DNA of 64,000 bases from Shinella kummerowiae (GTDB lineage Bacteria; Pseudomonadota; Alphaproteobacteria; Rhizobiales; Rhizobiaceae), in assembly GCF_009827055.1 (NCBI RefSeq), contig NZ_WUMK01000001.1:620001-684000 (forward strand). Reading direction: 5' to 3'. Position 1 is the first letter of the stretch, and each line of letters opens with the position of its first letter. Under the pieces are notes generated by a model. That model had not been told where the DNA came from and searched no databases. It saw nothing but the letters and a program-made list of their open reading frames with translations. Shown here piece after piece: positions 1 to 10,085 of this stretch. The translations under genes and the position numbers were made by a program.

Positions 1-578
1 TGGAGGTCCCTGACTGCATCAACCCATCCCTGGCCGATAAGCTCACGAAAGGCTCCGCGGACCTCGATGCGAAACAGGGCGTCGTCCAACCATCGCTCCG
101 GTTTGTAAACGTCCAGCTCTGTCGGCATGACATTGTAATCGCCCGCAAGGATGACAGGCACTTCGAGTTCCATAAGCTCGGCGGCGTAGTCGGCAAGGCG
201 TTTGAACCAGGCAAGCTTGTATTCGAATTTGGGACCCGGGTACGGATTGCCGTTCGGGAGATAGAGACATCCGATCACCATGCCTTCGACGGCTGCCTCG
301 ATGTAGCGGCTCTGGCTGTCGTCGGGATCACCCGGCAGGCCTTTACGGGTCAACAGGGGCTTTGATTCCTTGGCCAGAATGGCGACACCGTTCCAGCTCT
401 TCTGGCCATGCCAAACAGCACCGTACCCTGCGGCTTCGATCGCCTTGGCGGGGAATTTGGGGTCCGGGGCTTTCAACTCCTGAAGACACACGACATCGGG
501 AGACGCCTCGTCGAGCCAGCGTAAAAGGACTTCGAGACGACCATTGACCCCGTTGACATTATAGGTCGCGATTTTCAC
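1..578 (-). CDS. xth: Exodeoxyribonuclease III (xth), C-terminus cut by window edge
   Basis: The reading frame starts at a GTG (578-576) and begins MKIATYNVNGVNGR, the standard N-terminus of exodeoxyribonuclease III. It runs open to the left edge, so about 192 of the roughly 260 residues of this family are visible. LQELKAPDPKFPA carries the metal-binding Glu, and LAGDYNVMPTELD carries the Asp-x-Asn active-site motif. The enzyme is a Mg-dependent AP endonuclease and 3'-5' exonuclease of base excision repair. It sits just downstream of a small stress-type gene, and rhizobial accessory copies of xth often lie near ku and ligD genes. The island context suggests a second, accessory copy rather than the housekeeping gene; that is inference. 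Confidence 0.93.
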   Translation of the reverse strand, partial: MKIATYNVNGVNGRLEVLLRWLDEASPDVVCLQELKAPDPKFPAKAIEAAGYGAVWHGQKSWNGVAILAKESKPLLTRKGLPGDPDDSQSRYIEAAVEGMVIGCLYLPNGNPYPGPKFEYKLAWFKRLADYAAELMELEVPVILAGDYNVMPTELDVYKPERWLDDALFRIEVRGAFRELIGQGWVDAVRDL

Positions 579-581
579 GGA

Positions 582-758
582 TCAGCGCTTGTGATCGCCT
601 TTGTCACCTTCGCCCGGTTTGGCCTCGTGCTTGGCGTCATGCCGCTTGTCAGCCGACAATGATCGGCTGACATCCACGGATTCCTTGAACTTGCCGTCCT
701 CGTCCCGGCGCACGTAGCGCTTGTCGGTTCCGGTATCGATTAGCTCGCGTTTCGACAT
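582..758 (-). CDS. Small highly charged hypothetical protein (58 aa)
   Basis: Start MSKRELIDTGTDKRYVRRDE is chosen because GGAGG lies 7 bases upstream. The protein is very hydrophilic, rich in Lys, Asp and Glu, and has no membrane segment. I recall similar small proteins as common in alphaproteobacterial stress and repair clusters, but their function is unknown. It ends 4 bp before the xth start, so the two are probably cotranscribed. An EcfG-like promoter lies about 150 bp upstream on the same strand. Confidence 0.7.
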   Translation of the reverse strand: MSKRELIDTGTDKRYVRRDEDGKFKESVDVSRSLSADKRHDAKHEAKPGEGDKGDHKR

Positions 759-910
759 GGGTCTGTCCTCCATTGATTCATAGTCGAGATCGCGGCGGAT
801 GGGTGGGGCGCTCGCCTGCCTATTCGTTGGCCACGGTGAGAAAGCCGAAAAATCACCGTGTTCACCATCCCCATCGCGTCGGCTTGACACGCCGCGACCT
901 CGTGCATGGA

Positions 911-935
911 AACCTATGGCTCACTGGAAAGTTCC
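911..935 (-). promoter_or_regulatory. EcfG/RpoE2-type general stress promoter
   Basis: Read on the minus strand: GGAAC, 16 bases, GGTT. This agrees with the alphaproteobacterial EcfG consensus (GGAAC-N16/17-CGTT) except for one base of the -10. It points toward the 58-aa gene and xth, with a leader of about 145 nt. Confidence 0.5.
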
Positions 936-955
936 TACGAAGACAGGAGGTTGAC

Positions 956-1276
956 GTGAGCAAGTACCCTGATACACCAGACGGCAGATATTTCGTCGTC
1001 CGCGGTCGCCTCTGGCGCAAGAGCAACCCCGCGCTCGCCGAGGACCACCGTCAGCGCCTGGTCAACGACCTCATGTCCGCGCGCCGCGCTGTGCGGGACG
1101 CGAAGGGAAACTCGGACGAGATCGCGAAGGCCCGCAGACGGGTAGACGATGCAAAGGTCGCTCTTGGCGAGCGCGGCCCGGTGTGGTGGCACGACGGAAC
1201 ACCCGATCTCAATCGACATATGATCAAGAACACGCCTTACGTCGGCTGGTATTCCCGGCTCGCCGATGCTCGTTGA
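956..1276 (+). CDS. Conserved hypothetical protein (106 aa)
   Basis: The GTG start follows AGGAGG by 5 bases. An upstream in-frame extension has no ribosome site and reads as noise. The protein opens with YPDTPDGRYFVVRGRLWRKS, has a charged helical middle (about residues 20-65, rich in Arg, Asp and Ala) and ends with a GERGPVWWHDGTPDLNRH motif. I recall homologues in rhizobia next to repair genes, sometimes with the unsupported label 'biopolymer transporter Tol'. No transmembrane segment supports that label. Its end overlaps the next gene by 11 bp, which suggests an operon. Function unknown. Confidence 0.75.
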   Translation: MSKYPDTPDGRYFVVRGRLWRKSNPALAEDHRQRLVNDLMSARRAVRDAKGNSDEIAKARRRVDDAKVALGERGPVWWHDGTPDLNRHMIKNTPYVGWYSRLADAR

Positions 1277-1934
1277 CTTCATCCGCATCGGCACCCATTT
1301 CCCCCGTATGACGAAAGACAAACCCAGCGATATCGAACTCCTGAGGACGTGGACCTTGACCCCTGCCGCCACTCTAGGATCAGCGGTGCGCGCGAAGGGC
1401 ATTCTGCTGGAGCTGCGCGCAAGGCTGCCCATGTCGTCGAGGAAGTCGCTCGTTCTCGAGAGCGGCGAGATCGTGCTCACGATGCCGTCGTCGGCTAAAA
1501 CCGAGTTTCAGGCGGCCGTCGGTATAGTTTCGACGGCCGTGAAAGACATCGAAAGCCTGCCGGTCATTCCGCGGGAAATCCAGGACATCCTGACAATCAA
1601 GCAGGGCGAGAGGCACCGCTGGCTCGCCGACGGACGCCTCCCCAGCGCCGGAACGCGGACCGTGCGACTGGCGGGGCGTGCCAAGCAGATTACCTTCCAC
1701 GTCTTCGATCCCCGTGTCGTAGAGGAACTCCTAAACAACGGTACGGTCGACGAGTGGCGAGAGGACGACATCGCGGCGGCCGCCGAGAACAGACGTCGAG
1801 CGGCGTACAAAGCGAAGCTGACGCGCTCACTGAACAAACAGTCGAAGAATGGGTCTGCGAGCAGGAAGGCGGGCGACGCATCCGCGTCTCTCGATGACTG
1901 GGCCGAGTTCGACCGCGAGGGCCTGTTGCGATAG
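1266..1934 (+). CDS. Hypothetical protein, coupled to upstream gene (222 aa)
   Basis: The frame opens with an ATG overlapping the end of the previous gene. A second ATG at 1308 (MTKDKPSDIELL) is the other likely start. I recognise no family. Residues about 115-155 contain WLADGRLPSAGTRTVRLAGR followed by a VFDP...VEELL segment, which could be a small nucleic-acid binding module. The C-terminal 60 residues are charged and of low complexity. Soluble, no signal peptide. Confidence 0.65.
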   Translation: MLVDFIRIGTHFPRMTKDKPSDIELLRTWTLTPAATLGSAVRAKGILLELRARLPMSSRKSLVLESGEIVLTMPSSAKTEFQAAVGIVSTAVKDIESLPVIPREIQDILTIKQGERHRWLADGRLPSAGTRTVRLAGRAKQITFHVFDPRVVEELLNNGTVDEWREDDIAAAAENRRRAAYKAKLTRSLNKQSKNGSASRKAGDASASLDDWAEFDREGLLR

Positions 1935-2015
1935 CAGTACTTACAAAAATTTGCGGTGCAGTGTTGGTTCTCGGTCTCCTCGTTCGTCCTTCATCAAGAG
2001 CTTAGGAGAGAGATC

Positions 2016-2504
2016 ATGTTGACGATGCCCAAAACCATCGAGTTCGGACCGAAGCCGTACATTGCCGTCCGCCTTCCCGTGACGATCCCGTTCGCCGAGG
2101 AGATGGACCCGGCGTTCGACGAGCTGTTCGGTGCCTTCGAGAAGGCGGGAGTGAAGCCCGACGGTATGGAGTTCGTGAAGTTCAACCTCATCGACATGCC
2201 GAGACTGGAGATCGAGGTTGGCATGACGACTGACGCCGCAATTCCTCTTACGGGACGCCTTGTTAGCGGCACACTGCCGCAGGGTCGGTTCGTCAGTATG
2301 ACCTACACAGGGTCATACGACGGACTCTACGACGCGACCGCAATGCTGATCGGATGGGCCAAGGAGACAGGTGTCCAATGGGACGTCGAACCTACGCCGC
2401 AAGGTGATCGTTTCGCCTGCCGCCTCGAAGTCCACGAGAACAACCCTTCGATAGAAGACGACCCTGCGAAACTCGTGACGACGATCCTTATCAAGGTCGC
2501 CTGA
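2016..2504 (+). CDS. GyrI-like/AraC effector-binding domain protein (162 aa)
   Basis: The ATG at 2016 follows AGGAGA by about 6 bases. Single-domain protein of the GyrI-like small-molecule binding fold, which also forms the effector half of SoxS/Rob-type regulators. Visible hallmarks are the N-terminal PYIAVRLPVTIPF strand, the GRLVSGTLPQGRFVSMTYTG core and the YDGLYDATAML helix. There is no DNA-binding domain, so it is a stand-alone binder, perhaps for drugs or gyrase; that is family-level inference. Convergent with dnaE2. Confidence 0.8.
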   Translation: MLTMPKTIEFGPKPYIAVRLPVTIPFAEEMDPAFDELFGAFEKAGVKPDGMEFVKFNLIDMPRLEIEVGMTTDAAIPLTGRLVSGTLPQGRFVSMTYTGSYDGLYDATAMLIGWAKETGVQWDVEPTPQGDRFACRLEVHENNPSIEDDPAKLVTTILIKVA

Positions 2505-2537
2505 GCAGTGCGACCGGCGTAATCAGGCCTCCGGTAA

Positions 2538-5500
2538 TCAATGAAAGTTCCGAGACTTCACCCGCAAAGTGTCGATGTGCAAATCCGGAATGTAGATGTC
2601 CCGGGCTTGCACCGCAGGCTTCGGATTGTCCCGCGGATCAGGTCCGCCACCATGCTTGACCTGGTCACCACGGCCATGAGGCAGCGGGAACTCTCCATCC
2701 CGCTCCCCGAGGCCAGATAGGTCGCTCGAAAAGTCGAACAGGCGCTGGGCCACCAAATGCACTACCTCGCCCTCACGCTGAATTTTGCCGTGAATGCCCA
2801 TCATACTGGCTGTCATCAAAACCCGCCTCTGTTTCTCGAACAGTGACGGCCATACGACGGCGTTCACGATCCCCGTCTCGTCTTCCAATGTCAGGAACAT
2901 GACGCCCTTGGCCGATCCCGGGCGCTGCCTGACGAGGACCAGTCCTGCAGTCCAAAGCCACCGCCCGTCGCGCTCGCCCATCGCCTCGGCACAAGTGACG
3001 ATGCGCTTGGCTCTGAGATCGGACCGGAGAAACGACATCGGGTGCGCCCTCAATGTCAGCCCCGTATGCGAGTAGTCCTCGACGACCTCCCTGCCCTCCG
3101 CCATGGATTTGAGTACGACCTCGGGTTCCTGCGTTTCCGAGATCGTCCGCGCCTCCCGTTCGGCGGCAGCTGCCCATAGCTCGAGCGGTTCGTCTCGAAG
3201 TGCCTTGATATCCCATAGCGCCTGACGGCGTTCGAGTTTCAGGGACGGCAGAAATGCGTCGGCTTCCGCAAGTTTCACCAGGCTTGCCGTCGGCACGCCC
3301 GAACGCCTCCACATATCGTCCGCGCTTTCGAAGGGGTGATCCGCGCGGGCGAGGACGATCCTCGCGGCGTCGTTCTGCGAAAGTCCTTTCACCACCCGCA
3401 TGCCGAGGCGAACGGCGAAACGGTCCGTCTCCCCGATCCGCTCCATCGTGCAATCCCATCTTGAAGCGTTTACGCAGACGGGGCGGACTTCGACACCGTG
3501 CTGCCGGGCGTCGGTGACGATCTGCGCGACCGAATAGAACCCCATCGGCTGACTATTGATCAAGGCGGCGCAGAAGACGTCGGGGTGCCAGCATTTCATC
3601 CATGACGACGCATAGGCAATGAGAGCAAAACTCGCAGCGTGGCTTTCGGGAAACCCATAGCTGCCGAATCCCTCGAGCTGGCTGAATGTCCTCTCGGCGA
3701 AATCGGCCGTGTAACCGTTTTTCACCATTCCGCTGACCAGTTTGTCCTTGAATTTGCTGACCCCGCCCGTGAACTTGAACGTGGCCATGGCACGCCTGAG
3801 CTGGTCCGCCTCGCCCGCAGAGAACCCGGCGCAGACCATGGCCACCTTCATCGCCGACTCCTGAAAAAGCGGTACTCCGAGGGTTTTTCCGAGAACGGCT
3901 TCCAGTTCGGGCGTCGGGTATTCGACCTTCTCCTTGCCCTCGCGGCGTCGAAGGTAGGGATGCACCATATCGCCCTGGATCGGCCCGGGGCGGACGATCG
4001 CCACCTGCACGACCAAATCATAAAATGTCCTCGGTTTCAGCCGCGGCAGCATGGCCATCTGCGCGCGGGATTCGATCTGAAAAGTCCCAAGCGTGTCGGC
4101 TTTGCGTATCATCGCGTAGGTCCGCTGGTCTTCCTGCTCGATGTCGGCCAGTCCCATCGAGACGCCCTTGTACTCGGCGAGCAGCTCGAACGAGCGCGCC
4201 ATGCACGAGAGCATGCCGAGCGCCAGGACATCGACCTTCATGAATTTCAGGGCCTCGATATCGTCCTTGTCCCACTCGACCACCTGTCGGTCGTCCATCG
4301 CGGCCGGCTCGATCGGCACCAGGTCGTCGAGGCGATCCTGCGTGAGGACGAAACCGCCGGGATGCTGGCCGAGATGTCGTGGCGCGCCCATTAGCTGGCT
4401 CGCGAGATCAAGTGCGAGCTGGAGACGGTAGTCCGACGCATTCATGTTGTTCTCGCGGAGCTGCTTCTCGCCAACGCCATCCTTCGACCATCCCCAGATG
4501 CCGGACGACAGCTGGCCGATCAGGTCTTCCGGGAGTCCGAGAGCTTTGCCGACATCGCGCAGCGCGCCCTTCGCCCGGTAGCGGGTGACGGTCGAGCAAA
4601 GGGCGGACCTCGAGCGGCCGTAGGTCTCGTAAATCCACTGGATGACTTCTTCACGCCTGTTGTGTTCGAAGTCCACATCGATGTCCGGCGGCTCGTTACG
4701 CTCCATGGATACGAAGCGTTCGAACAGGAGGTCGCCCGTCTCGGGATTGATGGAGGTGATGCCCAGGCAATAGCAAACCGCCGAATTCGCCGCGCTGCCT
4801 CTGCCTTGGCACAGGATATCCTTGGACCTCGCGAACCTGACGATGCTGTAGACGGTCAGGAAGTACGGGGCGTATTTCATCACCCGGATCAGTTCGAGTT
4901 CGTGAAGAATAGCCTTGCGGACTTTCTCGGGGATGCCCTCGGGGTATCTGTCAGCCGCACCTTCCCAAGTGAATTTCGTCAGCGACTGCTGCGCATCGAG
5001 ACCCGGTACGATTGCTTCCTCGGGATACTGATACTGGAGTTCGGACATATCGAACTTGCAGCGATCCACGATCTCCCGTGTTCGCGCCAAAGCCTCCGGA
5101 TACTCGGAGAACAGGCGATGCATCTCCTCGGGGAGCTTGAGAAACCGGTCGGCATGGCGCTCGCGGTCGTAGCCGATGTCGTCGATCGTCGTGCGGTTTC
5201 GGATGCATGTCACGATGTCCTGCAGCTGGCGACGGCTGGGGTCATGAAACAGGACGTCGTTGGTAACGACCGTCTTGACCTTGTGCCGGATTGCCATGTT
5301 CGAGAGGTTGTGCAGACGAAGTCGATCATTGGGGCGACGACGAAGGCAGAGGCTCACATATGCCCGATCACCGAATACGGCGGCGATTTTGCGTAGCTGT
5401 CCCGCGCAGACATCGTCGGCTTCGTCCGGGACAAGGACAGCGATCAGGCCCTCGCTGTATGCTTCAACGTCTGCGAGATCGAGGATGCACTTGCCCTTGC

Positions 5501-5798
5501 CTCCTCGAGATTTCCCGAGTGACAGCAGGCGGGTCAGTCGCGAGTACGCAGGCCGATCGGTCGGGTACACGAGGATCGACATGCCGTCCGCGAGGTCGAG
5601 ACGGCAGCCGACGACAAGACGGACCTTCGTCGTCTTGGCAGCCTCCCATGCGCGTACGATGCCTGCAAGGCTATTGCGGTCCACGACGCCGAGCGCGTCG
5701 ATGCCAAGCTCGGCGGCCTTCGTGAACAGTTCCTCGGCGCTCGACGCGCCGCGAAGGAACGAGAAGTGCGTGGTAACTTGGAGTTCGGCGTACCTCAT
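2538..5798 (-). CDS. dnaE2: Error-prone DNA polymerase III alpha subunit DnaE2
   Basis: 1086 residues, the usual DnaE2 length. The start [19 protein letters not shown] is chosen because it overlaps the imuB stop in ATGA; an in-frame extension upstream is noise. Order: PHP domain at about 1-270, polymerase core with [15 protein letters not shown] (catalytic Asp residues) near 370, the [20 protein letters not shown] finger segment, and a C-terminal OB fold ([19 protein letters not shown]). DnaE2 is the translesion polymerase that does SOS mutagenesis with ImuA and ImuB in alphaproteobacteria and others. Last gene of the imuA-imuB-dnaE2 operon, so LexA control is expected. Confidence 0.97.
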   Translation of the reverse strand: MRYAELQVTTHFSFLRGASSAEELFTKAAELGIDALGVVDRNSLAGIVRAWEAAKTTKVRLVVGCRLDLADGMSILVYPTDRPAYSRLTRLLSLGKSRGGKGKCILDLADVEAYSEGLIAVLVPDEADDVCAGQLRKIAAVFGDRAYVSLCLRRRPNDRLRLHNLSNMAIRHKVKTVVTNDVLFHDPSRRQLQDIVTCIRNRTTIDDIGYDRERHADRFLKLPEEMHRLFSEYPEALARTREIVDRCKFDMSELQYQYPEEAIVPGLDAQQSLTKFTWEGAADRYPEGIPEKVRKAILHELELIRVMKYAPYFLTVYSIVRFARSKDILCQGRGSAANSAVCYCLGITSINPETGDLLFERFVSMERNEPPDIDVDFEHNRREEVIQWIYETYGRSRSALCSTVTRYRAKGALRDVGKALGLPEDLIGQLSSGIWGWSKDGVGEKQLRENNMNASDYRLQLALDLASQLMGAPRHLGQHPGGFVLTQDRLDDLVPIEPAAMDDRQVVEWDKDDIEALKFMKVDVLALGMLSCMARSFELLAEYKGVSMGLADIEQEDQRTYAMIRKADTLGTFQIESRAQMAMLPRLKPRTFYDLVVQVAIVRPGPIQGDMVHPYLRRREGKEKVEYPTPELEAVLGKTLGVPLFQESAMKVAMVCAGFSAGEADQLRRAMATFKFTGGVSKFKDKLVSGMVKNGYTADFAERTFSQLEGFGSYGFPESHAASFALIAYASSWMKCWHPDVFCAALINSQPMGFYSVAQIVTDARQHGVEVRPVCVNASRWDCTMERIGETDRFAVRLGMRVVKGLSQNDAARIVLARADHPFESADDMWRRSGVPTASLVKLAEADAFLPSLKLERRQALWDIKALRDEPLELWAAAAEREARTISETQEPEVVLKSMAEGREVVEDYSHTGLTLRAHPMSFLRSDLRAKRIVTCAEAMGERDGRWLWTAGLVLVRQRPGSAKGVMFLTLEDETGIVNAVVWPSLFEKQRRVLMTASMMGIHGKIQREGEVVHLVAQRLFDFSSDLSGLGERDGEFPLPHGRGDQVKHGGGPDPRDNPKPAVQARDIYIPDLHIDTLRVKSRNFH

Positions 5799-7309
5799 CC
5801 GAAGACACCGTGAATGAACCAGAGATGGGAGCCTGTCTCGAGATCGACGCCATCGCCGGCGCGGTAGACCCAGTATCGCTCCCCCTGCTCGTCTTCGACG
5901 ACGAAGTAGTCGCGAACCGCCTGCATCTCGCGGGGGCGTTGCCACCATTCGCCGAATATCCGCTCGGGTCCGTCCGCCCGCTTCACGCGGCGACGCTTGC
6001 CACGCCAGGTGAAGACCGCAGGCGGTTGGTCCGGCAGGAGCGCGGTGACCTCGATACGTTCGGGGTGCGCGAACAGGCGCGAGGGCCTCGGCCATTTCAC
6101 GGCCCAGTCCGCCCCGGTTTCCGGCGCGGTGGGCGCGATCCGCATGACGGAACGTTCGGGTACATCCGATGCGACGGGCGACAGGCGATACAGGCGCTGA
6201 CCCCGGTTGGCGAGGACATCAATGACGGGCGTGATATCGACGACATCCTCTTCTATCAGCGACGACGCCACCTGCCTTTCTTCGAGGACCTCGGTCATGA
6301 CGGCGACGAGGTCCAGACGCTCGATGCCGAACCCGGGGTCGATCTTTTCGATCCGGTCGCAAAGGAGCTTGGATAGACGGGCGGGATCGCGCACGGGCTT
6401 GGCAAGGCCAGCCCGCAGGCACTGGCGGGTGTTGTCGACGCGATGGATCACGAGGTCAGACCGTCGGACACCAAGCCCGCGCTGCTCGAGTTCGGCGGTC
6501 AGTTGTCCGACGAGGCGGCGGACATACTTCTCGATCGTTTCCGCCGCGCCGATCGGTTCCTGGAAGTTCTTGGAGACCCCGACGAGGTCGGGGGTCCGCA
6601 GCGGCTCGATCGGTTCCGCGACCCGGCCAAACAACTGGTCCAGCCGCCTCCCCGGCTCGGGGCCGAAACGCAGGGTCAGCGGTGCGCGCGGCATGGCCGA
6701 CAGTTCACCGACCGTTTCCACGCCAAGGACATGTAACCGCTGAACAGTGTCGGGTGGCAAGCGAAGGCAATGGATCGGCAGGCCGACGACGGCATTGGCC
6801 ACTCCGCCAATGGGAACGACCGTGGTCTCGGCAGTCGTCAGTCGCGCGATCGCGTGAGCCGCACCCCACGTGTCCGCCACTGCGGCCCTCCCCGTCAGGC
6901 CACGCCCGCGGAGCATGTTCACAAGCCCTGTGATCATCATCTCCTCGCCGCCACGAAGATGATCCGCGCCTTCCGTGTCCATGACAATGCCGTCGGTACC
7001 ATCGACAGCGACGACCGGGCTGTATTGTCGGAGAGCCCAGAGAGCCAGGCGCTCGAGAGCGGCGGCATCCGCGACGGGGTCGGCATCCATCATCGTCAGG
7101 CCAGCAATGACGGCCTGCGCCTTGCTCGCCGACATACCGATACGCAGGCCGACTTTCCGCGCCGCCGTGTCGGCCGCGGAAACCCATCGCTTTGTCCCGG
7201 ACCGGGAGATGACGACAAGAGGCTGGTCAGCTGGCACGGCTCCCTCTCCATGACGACGTATCCGGTCGGTCGGCAGAAACGGGAAGTAGACAGATACGAC
7301 CCTTGGCAT
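5795..7309 (-). CDS. imuB: Y-family polymerase-like SOS mutagenesis protein ImuB
   Basis: 504 residues starting [19 protein letters not shown]. The fold is that of Y-family polymerases, but at the DinB catalytic motif SIDEAYLD it reads [18 protein letters not shown]. The acidic active-site pair is therefore lost, as expected for ImuB, which acts as a hub linking beta clamp, ImuA and DnaE2. The extended C-terminal tail carries the ImuB-type partner-binding region. Its start lies 83 bp inside imuA and its stop overlaps the dnaE2 start, so translation is coupled along the operon. Confidence 0.95.
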   Translation of the reverse strand: MPRVVSVYFPFLPTDRIRRHGEGAVPADQPLVVISRSGTKRWVSAADTAARKVGLRIGMSASKAQAVIAGLTMMDADPVADAAALERLALWALRQYSPVVAVDGTDGIVMDTEGADHLRGGEEMMITGLVNMLRGRGLTGRAAVADTWGAAHAIARLTTAETTVVPIGGVANAVVGLPIHCLRLPPDTVQRLHVLGVETVGELSAMPRAPLTLRFGPEPGRRLDQLFGRVAEPIEPLRTPDLVGVSKNFQEPIGAAETIEKYVRRLVGQLTAELEQRGLGVRRSDLVIHRVDNTRQCLRAGLAKPVRDPARLSKLLCDRIEKIDPGFGIERLDLVAVMTEVLEERQVASSLIEEDVVDITPVIDVLANRGQRLYRLSPVASDVPERSVMRIAPTAPETGADWAVKWPRPSRLFAHPERIEVTALLPDQPPAVFTWRGKRRRVKRADGPERIFGEWWQRPREMQAVRDYFVVEDEQGERYWVYRAGDGVDLETGSHLWFIHGVFG

Positions 7310-7985
7310 CGGGGGCTCCTATTTCGAACTCGGCACACTCGCCCGCTTTGACCCGCATCAGTTCAGCCAGCCAGCGCGCCCTCCCCACGCCCGCCACTGG
7401 TAGCGGCTCCGACGGCAGAACGCTTACGCGCCACCTTGTCGTCGAGGCGGTTGGGTTCCCGTAGTCGGATGCCTCGGTTTGTCTTCGCCACCTTCTGACG
7501 ACAAGACCCATCGTCCCCGTCTTCTCGGCCGCCAGATGAAGACGTCGGGAAGCTGTCATAGGCAGGCGAACCAGCTCCCCGACGACGGCCGCGAAGCCGC
7601 CGAACGACAGCCCTTCTTCCATTGACGCCAGGACATCCTCGTCCTTGTCGCCTTCGCAGTAAACAACGCGATCTGGATGCAAACCCGCCTGCGAGACGGA
7701 CGGAGCAAAGAGATCGGGACGCGTCAGGCACCAGAGGACCTTTCCTTTTGACCTCGCGGCTATTCCCGCGGCGAACAGGGCGGCGGCCGCGCCATCGACA
7801 GTACCGGAACCGCCGCCAGCGACTTCGTGGATCGCTCCGCAGACCAGGCCTCCGCCCGGCAGGCGATCATCGATATCCGGAACGCCGAAGGGCAACACGG
7901 CGGCCTTGCGCGTCGAGCCGCCCTCAAGGTGAGCGATGCGCTCGCGTAGATCATCGATTAGCCGTGAAGTCCGGGCGTGCGACAT
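7227..7985 (-). CDS. imuA: SOS mutagenesis accessory protein ImuA
   Basis: 252 residues starting MSHARTSRLIDDLRERIA, with GGAGG about 10 bases upstream. RecA-like fold typical of ImuA: FGVPDIDDRLPGGGLVCGAIHE at about 33-54, then a degenerate nucleotide loop (EVAGGGSGTVDGAAAALFA). ImuA is needed with ImuB for DnaE2-dependent mutagenesis. First gene of the operon, with the LexA box 62 bp upstream. The 83-bp overlap with imuB is long but both termini look genuine. Confidence 0.93.
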   Translation of the reverse strand: MSHARTSRLIDDLRERIAHLEGGSTRKAAVLPFGVPDIDDRLPGGGLVCGAIHEVAGGGSGTVDGAAAALFAAGIAARSKGKVLWCLTRPDLFAPSVSQAGLHPDRVVYCEGDKDEDVLASMEEGLSFGGFAAVVGELVRLPMTASRRLHLAAEKTGTMGLVVRRWRRQTEASDYGNPTASTTRWRVSVLPSEPLPVAGVGRARWLAELMRVKAGECAEFEIGAPDAKGRICLLPVSADRPDTSSWRGSRAS

Positions 7986-8046
7986 CGATCACGGACCTCC
8001 TTCGGTTCGCGTTGGACAGGACTTCATATCCTGAAAAATGGTTGAC

Positions 8047-8061
8047 GTTCTTCTTCTGTTC
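8047..8061 (-). promoter_or_regulatory. LexA (SOS) box upstream of imuA
   Basis: GTTC-TTCTTCT-GTTC, a perfect match to the alphaproteobacterial LexA operator GTTC-N7-GTTC. It lies 62 bp before the imuA start, where a repressor would cover the promoter. This predicts induction of imuA-imuB-dnaE2 by DNA damage. Confidence 0.85.
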
Positions 8062-8271
8062 CCATCTAAAAGCAGAGTCAAGCCGGCTGAATCTGACGAT
8101 TCCGGGCAAACAGAGGGCCATCTTGGTCGAAAGCCTAGATGAATCAGGACTCTAAGGAGAAGCGCTAAGTGACCGGCGTTATTGAAGATTTTTTCCGACG
8201 GCGAGATGCAACCTTGTCAAAAATGCCGAGAGAGCTCATTTTGCACCTCAATCTGCCGAGGCTGACTGACC

Positions 8272-8445
8272 ATGACGCGCGCTACACGATCCGGAAAAGA
8301 CATGACGGCCTATCCCGGATCGTTGGGCGAAGCTCTCGACGCGGGCGGATGGAAGCCGCTCGGACGACGGATCAAGATAAAGTCGTCGCCAGTGACCCCG
8401 CCACTGCGCCGCTCGCCGCAAACGCACGACACCGGACCAAAGTAG
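8272..8445 (+). CDS. Possible small protein (57 aa), uncertain
   Basis: Short frame MTRATRSGKDMTAYPGSLGE ending in KPLGRRIKIKSSP and a basic Pro-rich tail, with an internal ATG at 8302. A second reading frame is also open across the same stretch (8169-8486), and there is no strong ribosome site for either. I list this one because its composition is the more protein-like. Besides these short frames I see nothing between the LexA box and 8475. Confidence 0.25.
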   Translation: MTRATRSGKDMTAYPGSLGEALDAGGWKPLGRRIKIKSSPVTPPLRRSPQTHDTGPK

Positions 8446-8475
8446 ACTGCAGTTTCCTCAGCGGCGGGCATATGC

Positions 8476-8700
8476 GTGCAGGGTAATCCAACGCTCAGGA
8501 CCCTGAAGGGTGCGGTTATCGCGGTCGAATGCAAGTGTTGCCGCATGTACGGCGAGCTGGACCGAAAGGATGTTGTAAAGCGCTATCGTGCGAGTATCAC
8601 CCTGTCACGCCTCCGCCGTTGCCTTGTCGGCGCTTGCGATAAAATGAGCGCCGAAGACGGCGACAAATGCCAGGCGCGGGTGACGGCTCTCGTAAAATAG
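8476..8700 (+). CDS. Small Cys-containing hypothetical protein (74 aa)
   Basis: GTG start. The core AVECKCCRMYGELDRKDVVKRY followed by TLSRLRRCLVGACDKM has a C-x2-C knuckle, a basic helix and two later Cys residues, like a compact zinc-binding protein. I recall small proteins of this pattern in rhizobial genomes, without known function. The weak start context keeps confidence moderate. Confidence 0.45.
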   Translation: MQGNPTLRTLKGAVIAVECKCCRMYGELDRKDVVKRYRASITLSRLRRCLVGACDKMSAEDGDKCQARVTALVK

Positions 8701-8771
8701 GGCCATCACACCCCGCTTGACCGCACGTGTCGGGTTTGGGTAATCGACGGCGAACATCGGATACCTTCTCA

Positions 8772-9218
8772 ATGGCAACCTACATCACCCGGGCATCACG
8801 CGTCGCCGATCTCCAACGCAACTTCGAGATTTGGCAAACAGCAGTCGAGGCAACCCACGACTTCCTTTCGGACGAGGACAGGGCGGCGATCGCTGACTTG
8901 GTACGTGACAAGTTCCTTCCAAACGCTGAGCTTACCGTTGCTGTGGACGATAGCGACATCGCGCATGGATTTCTTGCTGCAACGGGCGACCATATAGATG
9001 CTCTCTTTGTCCACGCAGACAGCCGCGGAAAGGGGATCGGAAGCATGCTTCTCGAAGATTTCAGGGCGGAGAGAGACAACGTCACGGTCGACGTCAACGA
9101 ACAGAACCCGCAGGCCTGCAAATTCTACGAGTCCAAAGGTTTCAGAACGACTGGGCGTTCCAGTCTTGACGATGCGGGTCGCCCCTACCCCATCGTCAAC
9201 CTGCGCTGGAAATCCTGA
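8772..9218 (+). CDS. yjaB: GNAT N-acetyltransferase, YjaB-like (148 aa)
   Basis: Start MATYITRASRVADL is preferred over a 15-codon extension. The protein follows E. coli YjaB closely in pattern: IWQTAVEATHDFLSDEDR at 20-37, DALFVHADSRGKGIGSMLL (acetyl-CoA pyrophosphate loop R-G-K-G-I-G) at about 76-94, then VDVNEQNPQACKFYESKGF and the VNLRW end. The substrate of YjaB is not established; members transfer acetyl from acetyl-CoA to an amine. Cytosolic, apparently monocistronic. Confidence 0.9.
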   Translation: MATYITRASRVADLQRNFEIWQTAVEATHDFLSDEDRAAIADLVRDKFLPNAELTVAVDDSDIAHGFLAATGDHIDALFVHADSRGKGIGSMLLEDFRAERDNVTVDVNEQNPQACKFYESKGFRTTGRSSLDDAGRPYPIVNLRWKS

Positions 9219-9320
9219 TAAATCCAAAGGTGATGACTTGAAGCTGCCAATGGGCGGTGATCAGAAACGCGACCCGCCAGCTCTCCTGGTTGGGCATCGG
9301 CCGCTCGGTGTGCCAGTTGG

Positions 9321-10085
9321 TTAGCCGTAAAGCCGATTCTTCAGAAAGCTGGCCGCTTCCCGCGCCTGCTCCGACGAGATCGTATGGCCGACGTTCGGGA
9401 AGATTTTGAGCGTGACATCGTAGCCAGCGGATTTAAGCTGTCCGCTTGCCGCCACGGATGCCGTCGATGGTATAGTCCCGTCGGCTCCCCCATGTATTAG
9501 CAAGACCGATGTGTCGGATGAAATCGATGTTGGGGGCAACGGCATGAGGCCAGCGAAGCTTACGAGCGCGCCGACTTTCCACCGTCCCGAGGTGACGGCG
9601 TCGAGTGCCATGATCGCCCCCTGCGAAACGCCGACAAACGCGACGTTCTGCAGGTCGTTCTGAAACCCTTCACGCTGGATGATGTCGCTGACCAGCTCGT
9701 CGAAAGCACGACGCGCGGCTTTGATGCGATCCGGACGGAGGACCTGGTTATCGACAGTGAACCATTGCCGTCCGCCGGACCGATGGGCGAACGGAGCGTC
9801 GGGAGACACGAATTCCGTCTCGCGTAACGTTGCTTTCCATGACTCTCCGATCGCAGCTATAACGGAGCCGCGCCCGCGTATACCGTGGAAGAATATCACC
9901 AGACGGCGGGCTTGCCGGGACTCCGACGCTGCACCATTGACGTCGGCATTACTTCCCTGAACACGGCGGCCAGCGGCAACATCAGTGCGTTCCGATGCCA
10001 CGGCTTTCATAGGATGGGACAGCGATGTCACGGCCATCACAAGTGCGATGGCGGATTTTAGGAAATTCCGTGATCTCGACTTCAA
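9321..10085 (-). CDS. Exported alpha/beta hydrolase, carboxylesterase type (254 aa)
   Basis: I choose a TTG start (10085-10083) because AGGGA sits 7 bases upstream and it yields a clean signal peptide: basic MKSRSRNFLKSA, hydrophobic IALVMAVTSL, then AVA. An upstream extension has no such features. Phospholipase/carboxylesterase fold: FFHGIRGRGS oxyanion loop, nucleophile motif GVSQG, acid in HGGADGTIP and His in NVGHTISS, giving a complete Ser-Asp-His triad. Expected to be a periplasmic esterase; substrate unknown. Convergent with the acetyltransferase gene. Confidence 0.85.
   Translation of the reverse strand: MKSRSRNFLKSAIALVMAVTSLSHPMKAVASERTDVAAGRRVQGSNADVNGAASESRQARRLVIFFHGIRGRGSVIAAIGESWKATLRETEFVSPDAPFAHRSGGRQWFTVDNQVLRPDRIKAARRAFDELVSDIIQREGFQNDLQNVAFVGVSQGAIMALDAVTSGRWKVGALVSFAGLMPLPPTSISSDTSVLLIHGGADGTIPSTASVAASGQLKSAGYDVTLKIFPNVGHTISSEQAREAASFLKNRLYG

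Noticed and set aside
8310-8546. 78-codon minus-strand frame near 8.4 kb
   Set aside because: Overlaps better plus-strand frames and lacks a ribosome site.
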